From Cucumis sativus (taxonomy: Eukaryota > Streptophyta > Magnoliopsida > Cucurbitales > Cucurbitaceae), in NCBI RefSeq assembly GCF_000004075.3, contig NC_026657.2, positions 21,510,501 through 21,574,500 of the forward strand: 64,000 nucleotides of DNA, given 5' to 3'. Each line of letters opens with the position of its first letter. The first letter of the stretch is position 1. A model generated the notes under the pieces. It saw only the letters and a list, made by a program, of their open reading frames with translations. It did no database searches and was not told where the DNA came from. Shown here one piece after another: positions 11,255 through 21,920 of the stretch. Made by a program: the position numbers and the translations under genes.

Positions 11255-11650
11255 ATTTGTGACAGTTATTAATTGTTGTCAATCTGAAAACGATGACAGT
11301 TGTTTAATAAAATAAATTGTCACGATTGCTCTATATGTGACAGAAAAAAAATGTCGTCAATAGCAAAACAATGACATTTTTATACAAAAAAAAAACTGTC
11401 GCGATTAACATATTCATGACAATTAAAAAATGTCACAATAAATGAATTCACGACATTTATTTAACCTTCGTGAATAAACAAATGATGATAGTTATTTGTT
11501 GTCATAAAATAAAATATGACAGTTATTTGACGTCGTTGAATTCTGATTAACGACATTTATTTCATGTCATAAAATAACTTATTGCGACAGTTTTTAAAAA
11601 CTGTCATCGAAGGACTTTCCATGACTTCCGCTTTTATGACTGAAAAATAA
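11255..11650. repeat. Subterminal repeat array of the CACTA element
   Basis: Roughly a dozen short motifs related to TGACAGTTATT and its complement (ATGTCATAAA, TTGTCACGAT, CTGTCGCAA) alternate in both directions over about 400 bp. Such arrays are where CACTA transposases bind. Adjacent inverted copies can form small hairpins. Confidence 0.7.
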
Positions 11651-11695
11651 CTGTCGCAAATTTCGTTTACGTAAATAACTATCGTCGTAGACCAC

Positions 11696-11708
11696 TTTTC
11701 TACTAGTG
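11696..11708 (-). repeat. Right terminal inverted repeat of the CACTA element
   Basis: Reads CACTAGTAGAAAA on the minus strand and is followed on the plus strand by GCC, the same triplet that precedes the left end. Confidence 0.88.
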
Positions 11709-12578
11709 GCCATTCAAGTGTGGGAATCGTAGTCTTGGACTAAGACTGATAGGTGGAATTAATAAAAACAAGTGAGAAAAAAAGATAATTGATGTGAGTT
11801 TGTAAAATAGCTACTCTCAACTCCAATGCAAATATTTAGTTATTCTTTTTCAATTTATTAACTCATATTGGTACGAATTAAGTTAAGTTGATAAATTAAA
11901 AATGATTGAAATTGGATGAGACCAACGCAATTCCAAGAAAGTGGAAAGAAACCTCACTCAATATGATAAATTAAATATATATTTCAGCAGAGTTGTTGGA
12001 ATTGGGTGGGAACAATTTTTATTAATTAATATGCAAATTTCAAGAAAGTGGTAAGAACCTACCCCTCCCACTCATTTTTTTCTTAACATTTTCTCATATC
12101 TGAGATTGGTAATTAACAAAAATGGATTTTAACTGATCTTCAATCTGATTACAAGAAAATTGTTAGAAATTGCCTTAAATATGTAAATATATGTATCGAT
12201 TCTTTATTTGTCGATGTATTTATTTTCTTTATTTGTCAATTTTATAATAAAACACAAAAAAAAAAAAAAAAGAATGACTCCAAACTTTGTCTAATTAACT
12301 TGTTATTGTTTATTAGACAAAAGAAGTTTGAGATTGAAATATTGTAATGGAACCTCTAGAAATGTAAGAAGGGAAAAGAAAAACGAAAAATAATTCACAT
12401 TTGGAAATTACATGGAATGATTCATTAATAATCTTTTTGACTTAGTGTTCTCTGGGTTTACCAATCAATCACGCGCAATCGTTCGAAAAATGGGTATATA
12501 GTCATATTAGAAAGCTTCATCCATCCTCACCCTCAAAACTCAATACACGAAAATAAGAAAAGCTTCGTTTTAAAAAAA
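11709..12578. other. Upstream region of the ankyrin gene
   Basis: AT-rich DNA containing several poly-A/poly-T runs. It should include the promoter and 5' leader of the ankyrin gene starting at 12579. No clear TATA box or other element could be assigned with confidence. Confidence 0.5.
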
Positions 12579-15500
12579 ATGGAGGCAAGCTTTTCGAGTA
12601 CAGAGATCAGAAGCTGGGACAACAAAGAGAGTTTCATAAATTTGAATGAATTGGAGACGCCGACCTCGTCGCTGCACATGGCGGCGAAGAGGCACGGGTC
12701 TGAAATGGTGGAGACAGTGAATCAGCAGGGGGAAACTCCATTCCACGAAGCTTGTAAGCAAGGAAAAGCCGATGAGTTACTGTTGCTTCTTGACATTGAT
12801 CCAACGCCCAGTTTTAAACTCTGCCATCAAAATTATAGTCCCATGTTCGTGGCCTGCAACAACGGTTTCCTCGATGTCGTTAAGGTATTTTTGAATCATC
12901 AGCGGTGGCTGCAAATCTTACAAGAACGCTACGGTAGCTTGGATCCGGCTTGCTTTCTTCAGGCCGCTTCACGGGGACACCTAGGTCTGTATCCTTAATT
13001 TATTCATATCTTTGCTGCACTTCTTTTCTACTCATTAATATAATGCATAGCTTTCTGTAGTTTGAAGTAAAAAAAAAAAAAGGTACATCTCGAATTAATC
13101 ATAAAAATAGAATTGTTTAAGAAATTATTTACAAAAAAAAAAAAAAAAAGTGATCTTGAAACTATTTATAAAAATAGTGTAAATCTTTTCTTTTTATTGA
13201 ATTCAATCTTTTGCAGATTGAAATAGTATAAATTCAAGTCTCTTGAAAAGATGAAAATGGTATTTAAACAACTAAGTAGACATGTGGACAATAACTAATT
13301 TTTTTGTCTAGGTCAATTCGGTTTTATTGAGTATAATAAAATTTACATTGTTTTGTGTTAGGCATAGATTAGCGTATGTTCCACCATTGAGTAAACAAAA
13401 TTTAGTGTTTAAATAAAACTGATTTGAATAAGACAAAAAAAGAAAGTAGCTCCAATTTTGCAAGTAGTTGTTTTTGGAAATACTTTATTACACATTCCTA
13501 TTTCAACACTATCTTATCTTCGTGTTGTTTTGTTCGGTCTTCTTTAAAGATGAATTCTGTTAAATAAATCGAATAAGACAAAAAAAAAAAAAAAAAAGAT
13601 TTGGAATGACTCAATTTTTGCAAATACTTTTCCAACACCCCTGTTTAAACACTATATCCTAGATTAAGTATATGTAATATATGTTGGCGTACGGTTGGTG
13701 CAGGCATTGTCAAAGAACTATTGGCGAAATTCCCAACATTGAGCAACAAGGACAATGTGGACGACAATGGAAATTCTGCATTGCACTTGGCTTGCTTAAG
13801 CGGACATTCTGAAGTAGTAACCTTTTTGTTGGGTGTTAATCCTGATTTGGCTGTGCAATATAATAGCTTTGGTTATTTGGCATTGCATTTCATCGCCATG
13901 AATGGCAAGACTTCCATTTTCGAGGACTTTTTGCAGCTTGCTCCTCGATCTTTTCACTACCGCACCAAAAATGGAGACCCAATTTCTTTTCTTACTGTCC
14001 ATTATAATCAGTTTGGTGCTTTTCTGTACTTGGTTCATATCTTCAACCATCATGGAATATTATATTCTCTTGGTCCTCTTGACCATGATGGGAACACTCT
14101 TCTACACATTGCTGTGCTAAGAGGACAAGTTCAGGTCAGAATTCTTCCATATATGCATTTATTCTAATATTAACTATTTATTGAATATTTGAAGTGTTAA
14201 GTGTTTTGCTGTTATTGGTTTTGAAGTGGTCTCCTGATTATTTGAATCCTTAATCTCCTTTAATCTTGAGAACAATAGATTCCCAAACTTAGAATGAGCA
14301 TAAGTAGTATTTCAAGTTTGTTAGAAGTTAGCTATGAAAGATAGAAGTTGCTGAGAGGGAGTCTTACACACTTCGAGGGAGTTTAAGTTTCATCAAGAGA
14401 GAGTTCAACACTTAGGAAGCCTAAAGTGATCATTTGCTAAGATAGGTTATTCATGTGTTTCTGTAATTGTTGTTCATTTAAACATAAGTACAATTTTGTA
14501 ATCATTTAACTTTATTTTAATAAAATTATATAACCTAGACACATTGTCATCCAAACGTATGTGATATTGCACTTATCTTGATTACCAAATTTTGTGTTCT
14601 ATCTCTTAACATTTTTATCTGTGTTATACTTTCTGTCCTTGAAATCAATCAAGAATCAAAAGAGAATGAAAGGTGTGGGAACACTTTTCTGTATTTCCTT
14701 TTTAGTTGATCGTTTAACACTTCGTCCTGAACAAAATGGATGTCAATCTTTATATGTTTGGTCCGAGCATGGAAGATTGGATTAGAGGCAAGGGCACTAA
14801 CACTAACATTCTCACACCATATATTACTGGTTTATAAGAGCAAGGAACGACCAACTCTTTCAAAAGTTGTTGAATCCATGTGATTTCAGCGGATGTATGA
14901 GCTAAGGTCCGATATTCATATTCAGTGTTGGATATGGCAACAACTTGTTGTTTCTTAGATGACCACAACTCAAGATTGTTTCCCACAAAGACACAATAAG
15001 TAGCAATGGATCGTCTATCATCAACATTCGACACCCAATCATCATCGAAGTAAGCAACAACGATGGAGTCAAGATTGGGTTGAAGATGGATGCCAAAGTG
15101 TTTTGTAGCACTGATGTACCAGAGAACTCTTTTGACGGTTTACCAATGAATGTTAGTTGGAGCCTGAAGAAACTGGCTTGGGTGGTTGACAATGTAGGCA
15201 ATATCGGTCTCATATATGTAAGGTATTGGAGGGCACCCACTATACTTCTATAAACAAGAGGGTCTTGAAGAGGAGTGTCATCAGACATGGAAAGATGTTT
15301 TCCTTAACACATGAAGATGGAGTCGGCTTCACATTGCTCATTTAGAGTTTATTTAGTAGATCATCCACATATTTTGGCTAGTTTAGCATAATGCCATACT
15401 CTAAATAATGTAGTTGGATACCCAAAAAATAACTTAACTTGCCTAAATCTTTTAGAGCAAAAGAGGGATCAAGGTGGTGAACAAACTTAGAAATCATACC

Positions 15501-18500
15501 GTCGTTGTTGCCAGTGATTATGACATCGTCAACATACACAAGCAGTTGAATAATAAACTTGTGGTGTCAGAAGATAAATAAGGATGTATCAGCCTTGGTG
15601 TTGGCAAATCTCCAGTTGAAGAGGGCTCATTTCAAGGTGTCATTCCAAGCCTGAGGAGTTTGTTTGAGGGCGTAGATAGTCTTTCGTAAGTTGCACACAC
15701 ATAGTTTGAATATTGAGTGTTGATGAGCTAAGGGATCAAGACATATATACCTCATCCATTAGAGCACATTAAGAAACATGCACGTTGAAGTCAAGTTGGC
15801 GAAGAAACCATCAGTTTGACATTACCAAGCTTAAGATAACACATATTGTAGAAGCCTTGACCGTGAGGCTAAAGGTTTCAAAGAAGTCTACCCCAAGGCT
15901 TTGATGGAACCCTTTGGCCACTAATCGTGCTTTATACCGCTATGTGGGCCCATCAGTTGCACAATGTTTAATCCTAAAGATCCATTTATTTCTCACTAAG
16001 TTTTGATCGATGAGGGGAATGAGGTACAAGATCTCATGTGTGGTTTTTCATTAGAGCAAAGTATTCACTTTTCATTACACATTTCCACTTGGGAGTTTGA
16101 AGAACATTCAACACCCGTGTTGGTTCTGTGACCAACTAGTCATGACTTATGTGATGAGTGAGCATAAAAAATCAAAGGAGCAGTAGGAGGATTTGAGAGA
16201 GCTGATTAAGGTTAAGGAGAAGAAGGTAGAGTTGTTGAAGGATTAGAGTTGGTAAGTGGGGGCATGGGATTGTGTTTAGGTAAGAGAGATTGAGGTGGGC
16301 TGAGTGAGTTGGTTGAAGATAGATTATAGGCTGAATGTATGAGATATATATCGTTTGAATTAGTTGCCTTAGAGCTAGTGTTGGAGTATGGGTTGAAGGC
16401 ATGCAACGAATGATATATTATGGGTAGTGGGAGTTTATGAGCTGGAGATGAAATAGAATGGGTTTGGCATATGACTTACTAATGGTGGTAGGATGGATTG
16501 AAACTGATTTTAGGTTGTAGGTTGGCCGACGACATGAGGCTTTTGGTTGAATGGGAAAACATTCTCATCAAACTTCACATCTTTGAAGAGAAACATCACT
16601 CCTACAACATTAAGGCATATGTACCCTTTGCGGTTCAAGCTTGGACTTCAATAAACACATTTTTCATAATAAAAGCTAAACTTGTTAGACTAATATGGAC
16701 GTAAATAAGGGAAACACGCAAAACCAAACGTTCTTAACACAGTAAATTCAAGCTTTCTATATATAAAGTAACATTTCCATTGGTGATTAATCATAAAGAA
16801 CGGACGATGGAAGGTCATTGATCATTTGAGCGGCGATTGAACATGCTTCTCACCAAAATAATTTGAGTAGCAAGGTAGCCTAATGTCACGTGTGAAATTT
16901 TTCTAACCACGTGACACTAAGCCATTAACATCAACCCCATTTTAGTTACTTGTCGATGTTTGCATTCGACACACCCATTTTGGGCCAAGGTATGAGGGTA
17001 AGACATTTGAGTTGAAATACCTAACTCTCCACACATATGATGAATTATTTTGTATTCGCCATCATTATCAGATTGAAGAATATAATTTTAATACTATTGT
17101 TAAACTGATTTTTAATCATTTTCAGAAATGTTCAAAGGCTACAAGGGTATCACTCTTAAGACGAAGAAGGTATATCTAGATGTAGACTAAAGTCAACAAA
17201 TATGATATAGTATAAAAAAAAACCATCAAGAGAGAGAACGGGTGTAGGCCTTCACACATTGATGTGAATTAAACTGAATGGTTTAGTGGCATGAGATTCA
17301 GTAAAATTGAATGGAAGAGAGTGACTTTTACCTGGTGAACAATATTAGCAAAATTCGGATGATTCATTTTTAAATGACAAATTACAACATCTAGTGACCA
17401 AATAAAAATTTATTGGCGATGGACAACCCAAACGTCAATGTCACATGGTCTTAGAAACAACACTGTTAATTGAAATATTTGCTAATGACAGGGCTGATGG
17501 ACCCCTTTATTTATATGTTCACAACCTCTTTAGACTTACTAGTCGTTGAACTAACGCCTATAGTAGGTTTAACAACACCCTCTTCCATATGATACAAACA
17601 ATCTTTAAGCACTCCCTTTAAGATTGTTTGTTGTGTACTCTTGTCGTTTACAACAAAAAATATAGTTATCTTTGCTAGTTTAGAGACACTAACAAGGTTC
17701 TCAACAATGACATGTGCATATGAAACATTATCCAAGTTTAGCTAGCAATTTCCATTCATAAGAGCAGATTTGTGTAATTCGAGGTCACATGATTGGTAAC
17801 TCTACTATCATCATACCAATTTGCATGTGTTATTTTCTCTAACTAAGATAAATGGGTTGTCGTGGTGTGAGTAACCATAGTAGCAAGTGACTTGTCATTG
17901 TTGTTTCCGGGATGATTACCGTTGGTCCCTTTGTTTGAGTTATTCCCATTATCAAGGACAAACTCTTTGTTATACCGATTATAGCAAACATCTGTCATGT
18001 GCCTTATCTTTCCACAGACTTGACAAGTAGGACAATATTTACCCCTAACACGTCCTCGACCTCCTGACTATCCACCATGATTTCCATAGAAGAAATTATT
18101 TCAACAACCTTGATTCTGTGGTTGAGTTAGTTGATGTGGAGATCCTCTGTTGCTTGTCACATTAATGCAGGGAGCATTGTTCACAGCCACATTTCTTTGA
18201 GTATTTTGTGCTTTCAATCTTTTTTCATAAGATAGCGATCAGATTGCATTTGCAGCCAAGATAAGTCAGGTTTACCTTGAAGAGTTGCTACAACTGCTTC
18301 ATCTAGCCTTAGTAGGACTTGAGATTATTGGGTTTTATGTCCTTAAACTTGTAGACAGTAAATATAATCTATCGATTGTTATTAATAAGGAGTTATTTTT
18401 GTAATTTTAATAAAGTGTTATTGATTATTTGTTTTGTCTTAATAACCTAAATCTAATAAACTAACATCCTAAGTTGTTTGATGAATCTTAAACTGTATGT

Positions 18501-21500
18501 AGAGACATACAAAGATCAATGTTCGAGATAATTTAAAGGATCTATATTATAGGGATAAGGTTGAGTACCTTATCCTGATAACACTAACAATATGACTTGC
18601 TTTGTATTTGATACAAACACAATGATTTAATGTGTTCATGTAGGTGATAGTGAGTAAAGGTATCCTATGCAATGAGTTTGCATAAGATTGGACCATGAAA
18701 TAGTAACTACGGGGTGTAATTCCATTAACTAGTTAGATTTCTATTTCATTAGGATGACCTAGGTAACTTAGTCTTAATCCTGAGTGAATTATGAAACTTT
18801 TGTTCGTTGTTCGCGAGGAATTGTCCTCTGATTTGTTAGGGTGAGAGTGGTCAAATTTTCAACTCAATAAGCTTATCATTTGAAGGACAATATCGAGTGG
18901 ATAGCTGAGAACATAATCACACAAGATGGAATTTGCTCATTCTCGACTCTAAGATAAATAGATTAACGTGTTCCTTTAAATGGTGTCTCCGGGACTTGAA
19001 CAAAGAGCTCTAGCCTCTCTATGGCACCATAGAGGTTTCTATTTATTGGTTAGACCATAAACAAAATGTTCACTATAAGACCATTGGTATTTAAGGACTA
19101 GAAGTAATTAATTACCCAGATCAGGTAAAATGGTATTTTGACCTAATTGATGTTACAGAAAATTGTGAATGACTAACTTGATGTTATTGGTGTATATCCG
19201 TGGACACAGAAATATATTTACAATGAGAAGAGTTCAGTTACGAATCTTTAGAGAAGTGGGTAGATAGGTAATGGATATTGATTAATGTAGCCAATGAATT
19301 TAGCCAATTAATCTCATTTCATTGTAGCTTCTGATTTGTAGGTTGATTAAATCCCCTTCCTAGCTCGTAAAGTGTAATTGAGTTAATATATATTGATTGT
19401 AATTTGAAATGTTCCAATTTACTTTGGAAATTAATTTATAAGAGAATAAAATATTTGAATGAGCTTAAATATTAATTTAATGTGAATTTAATTCATATTA
19501 AAACTATATAGGTTAAAATTTAATGTGTATATACATATTTTTTGTCACACCCCGATCCAGTGTAGATAGGACGTGATTTAGCTTAAAACCTTGAAACTAG
19601 TTTTATCGCCTAATTCAAACTCAACTTCTTTTAAACCACCATGCTATAGAGATAAACACAACACATCGAAAGTCAACTTAAACTTTTATTCAACAACAAG
19701 CGTTTTGACGCGATTAAATGTCAAGACACTCATCTTAAACTCTTTACCTTGTTTAAACACCAAATACTTTAAATAACATGCTTTAGACGTTAAAGTTTAA
19801 CACAATCAACATAACCAAAGCGTTCAAGAAGGTTGGTGAGGTTTATGGAAAGGTTGAAGAAGCAGCAAGTTGAGAAATTTTAAAATGTAATAGAATTTGC
19901 TATAGGTTGTAAATATTATTGTATAATTTGCTATTTTTTAAAACTTTCCTATATATATTATATTATATTAATTCGAGTTGGGTTGGGTTGAATTGAATTT
20001 TTCAACACTCCAACCCAACACAAAAAAATCTAATTTTTTTAACCCAATTCAACCAACATTTTAACCTAATCTAACTCAACTCTTATAATATAGGTTAGAT
20101 AGTTGAGGTTATTTGGATTCAACCCACATTCTTACACCCCTACCTCTTAGTATCGAAAGAGCAAGGTGCTTCCAAATTAAAAAATTACCTCGATCTAGCT
20201 TGATGGTTGCAACTTGATTGAGCAATTGATTGAAAGGTGAACTACTAAAACGGGAACCTTATAATTTTCAAGGGAGGAGCTTCCAAAGGCGTTGGCCATC
20301 TCTGCTTTGATACCAAGTGAAGAATCGAAAGAGAATGAAATGTGTAGGATACTTTTATGTATTTCATTTTTATTGCAAAGGGTATAGACCTTGGGTCTAT
20401 TTATAAATCAAAGACCCTTCCAATTAGCGCAAAGAAATGGAAAGATGAGGTCTCACAAATTTACACATGGCACAATGCAATAGGTAAACAAAATAGTACT
20501 GCAAATAAAAGAAAGAAATCAAATGGAACATTCTGATGCTTTCCTAACATAGTCACTTGGCCAAACATATTAGTGCACATTTGCTGACTATGCTTGTTGC
20601 GTGCTTCTGTCCTTGTCTTCTTCCTTGACAAAATCAGTGTAGCATTGTGTTTAGTTCTAGTAAGCCTTCTTTCAATTTGTCATGAAATTGAAAAAAAAAA
20701 ATCTTTTATGTAAAATTTGACCTGTTTATTATTACTTATATCTTTTGCTTAACAAAATGTTGCAGTTTGTGGACTACTTGATCAACCATTTTAGCATACC
20801 GAGAAACTCCAAGAACAATGAAGGCCAAACAGTGCTAGACATGTTGGACCAACTCATAAATAATGGTTGTACAATTGAAACGGTTCAAATTATTGAAAAC
20901 ATGTTGAAGAACATAGACGAGCTGAGCAAAAGAGAATTGGCCAATAATTCTACTATTCCAATTAGTTTGGAAGGTGAAAGGAAGTCATCTTCCAATCAAA
21001 CCATGGAGCTTGATTCACAAACAACTTGTGTAGGTGTTGATGAACATAATAACGAAGAAAACAAAAATGGGTCAATTACAAAGGAATTAAAAAAACAAAA
21101 ACGACTAAGCAAAGAGCGGCATAAGGTATTGTCAGAATAATTCTAACATAGTGTACTATTAGTTAACCATGTAAACATGTGTTAAATTTTTCTTTTTTTG
21201 TCAATTTTATAACAGGTATTGATGAGCAAAGTGGACAAAAAGTATCGTAGTCGACGCTTGAAGCAACATGACATGTATAAAGAGGCACTACAAAATGCAA
21301 GGAATACAGTAACTTTAGTAGCAGCCTTGATCACCACAATTACATTTTCAGCTGGCATATCCCCTCCAGGCGGTGTCCACCAAGACGGGCCATTAATTGG
21401 AAAATCAATATTTGGAAATACAAAAGGCTACAAGGTTTTTATTATAAGCAACACCATTGCACTCTCAACATCTTTGTGTATCATTTTAGTTTTAGTCAGT

Positions 21501-21920
21501 ATCATCCCTTTCAAAAGAAGACTATTGTTGCAACTTTTGATGATTACTCATAAAATCATGTGGGTATCAGTGGCTTTTATGGCGACAGCGTTCACATCGG
21601 CGACATGGCTAACTATCCCACAAGATTATAAAACAAATTGGGTTCCAATTGTAATATTGGCCATGGTGGGAGGGATCACTGGAACATTATTTATTTGTTT
21701 AGGAGTGGCTTTGGTAAGACATTGGATGGGGAAGCTCAAATTGAGAAGAGAAAAAGTTAAAACAAACACTGTTGTTGTTCCAATTGATGATGATGCTGAA
21801 TCCACAGAGGATCCATCTAGTGAAGCTAATACAGATGTCGAAAACCATAAGAAACTTCTCTCACTTTCCTCTAACTCTGATATCGCTAGCTCTAGATTAC
21901 TAGGTGGTCATCCATTTTGA
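12579..21920 (+). CDS. Ankyrin-repeat membrane protein with PGG domain (ACD6/ITN1-like family)
   Basis: Four exons join in frame: 12579-12984, 13704-14134, 20766-21125 and 21216-21920, giving about 633 residues. Phases agree at every junction (phase 1, then 0, then 0). Residues 30-330 contain ankyrin repeats, seen as [31 protein letters not shown] and [12 protein letters not shown] charged, asparagine-rich linker follows. From about residue 420 a PGG domain appears ([18 protein letters not shown] ... [10 protein letters not shown]) with four predicted membrane helices near 430-447, 475-498, 515-535 and 542-567, and an acidic cytosolic tail. Family members sit in the plasma membrane or ER and act in defence, cell death and salt or ABA responses; which applies here cannot be told. 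Intron 2 is 6.6 kb because of transposon insertions but its splice sites look intact. Membership in the ankyrin/PGG family is secure. Confidence 0.9.
12985..13703 (+). other. Intron 1 of the ankyrin gene
   Basis: It begins GTCTGT and ends TTGGTGCAG, and contains four poly-A runs and no coding potential. The donor is not the strongest form (GTCTGT), but the frame across it (HLG to IVKELL) matches the family. Confidence 0.75.
14135..14648. other. Left part of ankyrin intron 2
   Basis: Begins with the donor GTCAGA. The sequence from about 14340 to 14600, with a polyadenylation-like TTTTAATAAAATTAT, looks like decayed retrotransposon LTR material, but I could not match it to a partner copy here. 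Confidence 0.4.
14649..14700 (-). repeat. 3' LTR remnant of the copia element
   Basis: About 50 bp starting TCAAGAATCAAAAGAG matches the inner end of the LTR at 20318 with a few substitutions, and then abruptly joins RNase H coding sequence. The rest of the LTR, and whatever lay between it and RNase H, has been deleted. Confidence 0.65.
14706..20299 (-). pseudogene. Copia gag-pol remnant
   Basis: Recognisable pieces on the minus strand: gag N-terminus with [18 protein letters not shown] read across a frameshift (20250-20150); gag C-terminal part with [20 protein letters not shown] (about 18320-18240); zinc knuckle [14 protein letters not shown] (about 18030-17990); protease region [13 protein letters not shown] (about 17820), where the catalytic DSG has become DSR; the [10 protein letters not shown] region (about 17690); an integrase zinc-binding and GKSHSLPF segment (about 17330); reverse transcriptase end with [12 protein letters not shown] (about 15240); RNase H with [19 protein letters not shown] (about 14950); and the conserved C-terminal [13 protein letters not shown] (about 14770-14730). 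Stops interrupt nearly every block. It has no coding function now. Confidence 0.85.
18327..20147. mobile_element. Insertion(s) nested in the copia gag
   Basis: Copia gag is recognisable from 20299 to about 20147 and again from about 18326 leftward; roughly 1.8 kb of foreign DNA separates the parts and about 140 gag residues are missing. The stretch 18327-19545, starting ATTGGGTTTTATGTCC, has no coding frame and looks like a long solo LTR. The stretch 19546-20147 has a different character, with CACACCCCGATCC at one side and repeated GGGTTGGGTTGAA/CCAACCCAAC runs near 19970-20080. Ends and target duplications were not resolved, so the class is a guess. Confidence 0.5.
20304..20315 (-). other. 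Primer-binding site of the copia element
   Basis: The minus strand reads TGGTATCAAAGC, a tRNA-Met type primer site directly inside the LTR and just before the gag start. Confidence 0.7.
20318..20640 (-). repeat. 5' LTR of the copia element
   Basis: In plus orientation it begins TGAAGAATCG, two bases after the primer-binding site. The distal end is uncertain; an ACA at about 20630 is a possible terminus. Its first 50 bp correspond to the remnant at 14649-14700. Confidence 0.55.
20641..20765 (+). other. Right end of ankyrin intron 2 with acceptor
   Basis: Ends AAAATGTTGCAG before exon 3 (FVDYLINHF). The transition from the ankyrin repeat in exon 2 ([12 protein letters not shown]) to exon 3 reads as one continuous repeat, so no exon appears to be missing within the 6.6 kb intron. 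Confidence 0.65.

Larger units (their letters stand above)
5240..11708. mobile_element. CACTA (En/Spm) transposon, non-autonomous, 6.5 kb
   Basis: The left end is CACTACAAGAAAA and the right end, on the opposite strand, CACTAGTAGAAAA: 11 of 13 bases agree and both begin CACTA. The flanking triplets are identical (GCC at 5237-5239 and at 11709-11711), the 3-bp target duplication expected of this superfamily. The right 400 bp are packed with short repeats of the type GACAGTTATT...TGTCATAA in both orientations, the usual subterminal transposase-binding arrays; a few lie near the left end. I recognise no transposase (no TNPD/TNPA-like frame), so it probably moved with help from another copy. Inside are a pyrimidine-rich stretch at 5520-5760 that looks like a gene leader, an internal direct repeat (7200/9333), and a captured SEC23 exon (10277-10354). 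Confidence 0.88.
14649..20640 (-). mobile_element. Decayed Ty1/copia retrotransposon, antisense in ankyrin intron 2
   Basis: On the minus strand the order is LTR (about 20640 to 20318), primer-binding site TGGTATCAAAGC (20315-20304), gag from ATG 20299, zinc knuckle, protease, integrase, reverse transcriptase and RNase H down to about 14706, then a short LTR remnant at 14700-14649. The two LTR pieces share GAATC-AAAGAGAATGAAA and neighbouring bases. Gene order (integrase before reverse transcriptase) makes it copia. Many stops and frameshifts show it is dead. The left LTR has lost all but about 50 bp. The outer limit on the right is approximate; exact target duplications could not be fixed. 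Confidence 0.8.
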
